Shown here in pieces: positions 63,230-64,000 of a stretch of 64,000 nucleotides of DNA. Origin of the DNA: Zhengitettix transpicula (taxonomy: Eukaryota > Arthropoda > Insecta > Orthoptera > Tetrigidae). The position numbers and the translations under genes are program-made. The DNA lies in NCBI GenBank assembly GCA_037074705.1, contig CM073590.1:184606746-184670745 (forward strand), in the 5' to 3' direction. Below the pieces are notes generated by a model. That model was not told the DNA's origin. It was given only the letters and a program-made list of their open reading frames with translations, and made no database searches. Positions within the stretch are counted from its first letter, which is position 1, and each line of letters opens with the position of its first letter.

Positions 63230-63358
63230 AGATGTGGCTGTGTTACGTATTGAAACCCATTAGGCAGGGAAACAACATAGCGAACCAGCAGTTTATATCC
63301 ACAGCATAGAAACGCCATATCTGATTGAAAGAGTATCAAAATGGAGCTGGTACTGTGG
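63230..63358 (-). ncRNA. H/ACA snoRNA, copy 2
   Basis: About 129 nt: the 5' hairpin is closed by CCACAG/CTGTGG, an H box ATATAA follows immediately, then a second hairpin closed by GCTGGTT with AACACAGC, and ACA three bases before the end (ACATCT). The hairpin-hinge-hairpin-tail layout defines H/ACA pseudouridine guides. The 5' pocket sides read TACC and GTTTCTAT. I could not assign the rRNA or snRNA target. Confidence 0.8.
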
Positions 63359-63742
63359 TTTTTAACTTAAAGACTTCGAAATTCTATTTGTGAAAAATAT
63401 CAATGAACCTAATTTCACTATCTAGAAAACCCTTTAAATAAAAATCCAATGTTCACAATATAAATTGCTTCGTCCCAAATTGCTACACCTCTTTTGTATA
63501 GGTACTAAATTATATTATAACTAACACCCATAAACTGGAGGTCTCAAAATCTGAAATATTTTGATTACAACTTAATTTTTACCGATTAAAAGGCTGCAAA
63601 CTATCTTTCAAAGTAAAAATATTGAACATACCTATGAACATTATTCCACCACCTGAAAACAGAAAAACATATCAAACTACAAGAATCAATCAAGTGAAAA
63701 TTGGTTGAATACAAGGAAAACTCAAAATTTAAAATTCAATAT

Positions 63743-63870
63743 AGATGTGGCTGAGTTACGTATTCAAATCCCATAGTTAGGAAAAAATATAGCGAACCAG
63801 CAGTTTATATCCACAGCATAGAAACGCCATTTCTGATTACAGAATATCAAAATGGAGCTGGTACTGTGGG
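63743..63870 (-). ncRNA. H/ACA snoRNA, copy 1
   Basis: About 128 nt, nearly identical in its 5' hairpin and H box to the copy at 63,230-63,358. It diverges in loops, with AACTCAGC in the closing stem of the 3' hairpin and the same ACATCT end. Conservation of stems and both 5'-pocket strands with drift in loops supports a functional RNA. Confidence 0.82.
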
Positions 63871-64000
63871 ATAAAAAGTATTACATTAAACTTACCAAAT
63901 CACTGGAAGAACAGGAAGCACACCCTGAAAAAAATTTTCTAAATTAATACCACATCATAACCGTATACATATATAACAAAATTTGGAATAATCAGAGAGG

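Larger units (their letters stand above)
60985..64000 (-). ncRNA. snoRNA host gene, 3' part (UHG/SNHG-type), partial
   Basis: A spliced transcript whose exons show no conserved open frame and whose introns carry snoRNAs, as in animal U-host-genes. Exons inferred from GT-AG pairs on the minus strand: 63,896-63,924; 63,632-63,652; 63,057-63,154; 62,632-62,663; 62,518-62,532; 62,297-62,332; 62,081-62,117; 61,701-61,732; 61,465-61,541; 61,251-61,290; and a last exon from 61,078 to about 60,985. AATAAA lies at 61,002-61,007. Donors are mostly GTAAG or GTATG, acceptors T-rich with CAG or TAG. The gene continues to the right beyond the window, so its promoter (often 5' TOP in this class) is not seen. 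In such genes mature snoRNAs are released from debranched introns and the spliced RNA is usually unstable. Exon boundaries are inference without transcript data. Confidence 0.8.

Overview
This is an AT-rich nuclear window from an arthropod, most likely an insect with a large, transposon-laden genome. The evidence is spliced genes with GT-AG introns and AATAAA signals, a 496-residue COP9 signalosome subunit 1 that is clearly animal-like, and snoRNA guides fitting the arthropod form of 18S rRNA. Transposon remnants include Helitron, Penelope-like, Jockey-like, mariner, pogo, hAT and LTR classes. I cannot name the species; an early-branching winged-insect lineage is a guess from intron and repeat load.

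Layout. 1-8.5 kb is mostly unassigned AT-rich DNA with a 373-bp MITE, a decayed LINE reverse transcriptase and a 0.5-kb GC-rich retroposon with target-site duplications. 8.5-9.76 kb (minus) holds one coding exon for a single-pass transmembrane LRR protein of 404 residues. 9.8-31 kb is dense in transposons: a 2.9-kb region between inverted arms, two more copies of the GC-rich retroposon, LTR-like sequences in both orientations, Helitron modules and LINE relics. 30.98-31.83 kb (plus) holds one coding exon for a secreted LRR protein of 247 residues. 32-36.5 kb is mostly Helitron-like DNA built from roughly 280-300-bp modules, then an antisense reverse-transcriptase relic.

39.98-53.88 kb (minus) is the COP9 signalosome subunit 1 gene. 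I could join eleven coding exons with every phase consistent. Its introns hold a Tc1/mariner-superfamily relic, a mariner relic, a pogo/Tigger relic with a TA duplication, two Penelope-like relics, a Helitron-like element, a tRNA-derived SINE and long TA/CA microsatellites. 54.8-58.6 kb is again Helitron-like DNA plus a hAT-like tail.

60.98-64.0 kb (minus, continuing past the window) is the 3' part of a non-coding snoRNA host gene. Very small exons (15-98 nt) alternate with introns carrying U14 (three copies), U31 (three copies, one decayed), U27 (one) and two copies of an H/ACA snoRNA. The order shows a segmental duplication of a U31 - exon - U27 - exon - U14 unit, with a probable ghost U27 in the second unit. 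This is the most informative part of the window. I see no bacterial-type system, CRISPR array or intact autonomous transposon.
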